7,530 bases of DNA from CAYVQB01 sp964453985 (GTDB lineage Bacteria; Babelota; Babeliae; Babelales; UASB340): positions 1 to 7,530 of the forward strand of contig CAYVQB010000045.1 of NCBI GenBank assembly GCA_964453985.1. The letters run 5' to 3'. Both the position numbers and the translations under genes were made by a program. The notes under the pieces were generated by a model. It had not been told where the DNA came from and did no database searches. It worked only from the letters and a program-made list of their open reading frames with translations. This document shows positions 6,486 to 7,530 of this stretch, piece by piece; the stretch's first letter is position 1; every line of letters begins with the position of its first letter.

Positions 6486-7211
6486 TTAAATTTTTTTTGG
6501 TTTCAACTCTTTTAATTTTTCTAAATACTTAATTACTGCTTGTTTTGAAGGCCACCATAAATCATTTTCTGGTTTTGGGTTCATATACATTTTTAATTTT
6601 TCAATATGGGCATCAACGATATATTCCTTTTCTGTAGACATTAATATCTTTGCAGCCATAAGGTCCGCTTGTTTTTCTTGTCTTTTAACAAAATAAGGTA
6701 ATAAATATCGGCATCCTCCAATTATTGCTAAAATTGTCGTGCCCGCTACAGTAACATTTTTAATCAAAGGATTAGTTGAACCTAAAGCCTTTTTTAATGC
6801 TAAGAGCCCTGCAAGTGTAAGCATTAGAGTGCCGCTGCAGCCAGCAATATTTTTTTGATGATGTTTTTGGACATAATGAGATGCTTCATGATAAATATGA
6901 AACATCTTTTCTTCTTCGTTACATCGATTAAGATAAGCCTCATCAAGCCAAATACCAAAAGCTGTAAAGCTTGCTAGTTTGTATCGTGCAAATGATGGTC
7001 CAACTATATTCATCTGTTTAACAGGGACATCTAATGGTTGTGCAACGCCAAGATCTTTGAGGGCTTGGTGAACTTTTTGTTTATATTCAGGACGGACGTC
7101 ATTGTTACCAAAAATTGAACAATACATTTTTGAGATTAGGCTCTGTTTTGGATATGTTGTATGGATTGTGCATGCCAATGTCAAAATGAAAAGCTTAATA
7201 ATTTTATTCAT
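6486..7211 (-). CDS. M48-like membrane zinc metallopeptidase
   Basis: This encodes 241 residues. It carries H-E-A-S-H at 108-112 (the HExxH zinc motif) and, after two hydrophobic segments (about 124-142 and 152-171), R-Q-E-K-Q-A-D with Glu179 and Asp183. This matches the E-x-x-A-D third-ligand motif of M48/HtpX-type gluzincins. Two membrane helices between the zinc motifs is the HtpX/Ste24 arrangement, so the active site probably faces one side of the inner membrane. The N terminus has a lysine followed by a hydrophobic run and LTLAC, a signal peptide or poor lipobox. Near the C terminus, WWPSKQAVIKYL takes the place of the usual H-P-x-x-x-x-R segment, with Trp for His. At 241 residues it is short compared with HtpX (about 290). 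Start: the codon at 7214 is TTG and the next, at 7211, is ATG with GGA 6 nt upstream, so the ATG is used. The likely role is membrane or periplasmic protein quality control, but the substrate is unknown. Confidence 0.85.
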   Translation of the reverse strand: MNKIIKLFILTLACTIHTTYPKQSLISKMYCSIFGNNDVRPEYKQKVHQALKDLGVAQPLDVPVKQMNIVGPSFARYKLASFTAFGIWLDEAYLNRCNEEEKMFHIYHEASHYVQKHHQKNIAGCSGTLMLTLAGLLALKKALGSTNPLIKNVTVAGTTILAIIGGCRYLLPYFVKRQEKQADLMAAKILMSTEKEYIVDAHIEKLKMYMNPKPENDLWWPSKQAVIKYLEKLKELKPKKI

Positions 7212-7268
7212 CAAAATTCCAAACGTTATTATTTTTAAGTAATTTTTATTAAAGACCCGATTTTAATC

Positions 7269-7296
7269 AGTTTATCGGATTCATTAAGCTAGTCAA
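7269..7296 (-). promoter_or_regulatory. Possible promoter of the M48-like gene
   Basis: On the minus strand, TTGACT (7296-7291) and TAAACT (7274-7269) are separated by 16 nt, with a predicted start near 7262 and a leader of about 50 nt. A 5-bp inverted repeat, CCGAT (7257-7261) and ATCGG (7274-7278), brackets the -10 box and might be an operator. The -35 matches the sigma70 consensus at five of six positions, the best in the window. Confidence 0.45.
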
Positions 7297-7359
7297 AAGT
7301 CTTGATTTATACTTGTTTTATCATGAAAACGCGACTTGAATATGTTTTGAGATAGTGTT

Positions 7360-7392
7360 CCCGCTTCCGCATAAAGCTATGGCGCGGCAGGC
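7360..7392. repeat. GC-rich palindromic element 1
   Basis: CCGC (7361-7364) pairs with GCGG (7384-7387). Inside, GCATA (7369-7373) pairs with TATGGC (7378-7383) with one bulged G, around an AAGC loop. It stands out from the AT-rich surroundings and lies in an intergenic gap. Its size, GC content and imperfect symmetry are like dispersed REP/RPE-type palindromic repeats of bacterial genomes. Copies elsewhere would be needed to confirm this. Confidence 0.45.
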
Positions 7393-7471
7393 AAAATCAA
7401 ATACTCAATTTTTTCAGGGAAACTTATTGATTTTAAAATATAAACATAATACATAAGAAAAAAAATGATTT

Positions 7472-7517
7472 GCGAAGATGGTCTGCCTAGCCGCAGTCTG
7501 CCGTAAGGCGAAGACTG
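7472..7517. repeat. GC-rich palindromic element 2
   Basis: CAGTCT (7494-7499) pairs with AGACTG (7512-7517), extended inward by GCC/GGC around a GTAA loop with a GA bulge. The element also contains two copies each of GCGAAGA (7472-7478, 7508-7514) and GTCTGCC (7481-7487, 7496-7502). On the minus strand it lies upstream of an eight-T run (7465-7458), but 28 nt separates hairpin and T-run, too far for a standard intrinsic terminator. Confidence 0.45.
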
Positions 7518-7521
7518 AAAA

Positions 7522-7530
7522 TGGCTCCCC
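7522..7530 (-). tRNA. Possible 3' end of a tRNA (tRNA-Asn-like), cut by the window edge
   Basis: Read on the minus strand the last nine bases are GGGGAGCCA, which fits an acceptor 3' strand, discriminator G and encoded CCA. Bacterial tRNA-Asn commonly starts TCC and ends in G-CCA. Nine bases cannot establish this, and chance or part of the adjacent repeat are alternatives. Confidence 0.25.

Larger units (their letters stand above)
7297..7530. other. Non-coding right-hand region
   Basis: I see no gene in this stretch. The longest Met-started openings are tiny (10 codons from 7323 on the plus strand, and about 21 codons on the minus strand through 7370-7305) and have no ribosome binding site. 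It is AT-rich except for two GC-rich palindromic islands at 7360-7392 and 7472-7517, listed separately. An eight-A run lies at 7458-7465, and the final nine bases could belong to a tRNA. Confidence 0.7.

Noticed and set aside
125..7211. An insertion sequence, toxin-antitoxin pair or defence island
   Set aside because: I see no transposase, integrase, nuclease, methyltransferase or small toxin/antitoxin pair, and no terminal repeats bounding the genes.

Overview
The window is AT-rich bacterial DNA with a tRNA at the left edge and five protein-coding genes. Shine-Dalgarno-like motifs are short and A/G-rich. The low GC content, a large exported ankyrin-repeat protein and generic envelope proteins suggest a host-associated or intracellular bacterium. 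Candidatus Dependentiae (TM6/Babela-like) is my best guess, but no marker gene here proves it. Ankyrin-rich Legionellales, Rickettsiales or Chlamydiae relatives remain possible.

Layout from left to right. Positions 1-60 are the 5' part of a minus-strand tRNA-Asp(GTC) cut by the window edge. A two-helix membrane protein of the STM3941 type (125-724, minus) follows. Next is a class C beta-lactamase-family serine hydrolase (874-1878, minus). A divergent promoter region (1885-2018) separates it from the dominant gene of the window, 2019-6149 on the plus strand. This encodes a 1376-residue protein with a signal-peptide-like N terminus, about 17 ankyrin-type units (most in an exact 213-bp/71-residue double-unit period), a helical linker, a domain with the His-Gly and Cys-x-x-Gly-Gly signature of clan CD (caspase/CHAT/clostripain-like) cysteine peptidases, and a C-terminal region of about 350 residues that I do not recognise. 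A 63-residue PspC-domain membrane protein (6217-6408, plus) follows. It is convergent with a minus-strand M48-like membrane metallopeptidase (6486-7211), with a strong hairpin terminator between them. The last 319 bases are non-coding and hold two GC-rich palindromic elements. The final nine bases could be the 3' end of another minus-strand tRNA.

How the genes relate: there is no evidence for one multi-gene pathway. Four of the five proteins look membrane-bound or exported, so the theme is envelope and secreted proteins. The most unusual object is the ankyrin/clan CD-like protein, a candidate secreted protease or effector whose repeat array appears to have been recently expanded and homogenised.

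Three start codons were moved in from longer possible openings. The TTG at 1980 lies within a hairpin stem, the TTG at 6202 lies in the leader, and the TTG at 7214 sits next to an ATG. The serine hydrolase is started at 1878 because the Shine-Dalgarno sequence directly abuts the ATG at 1884.
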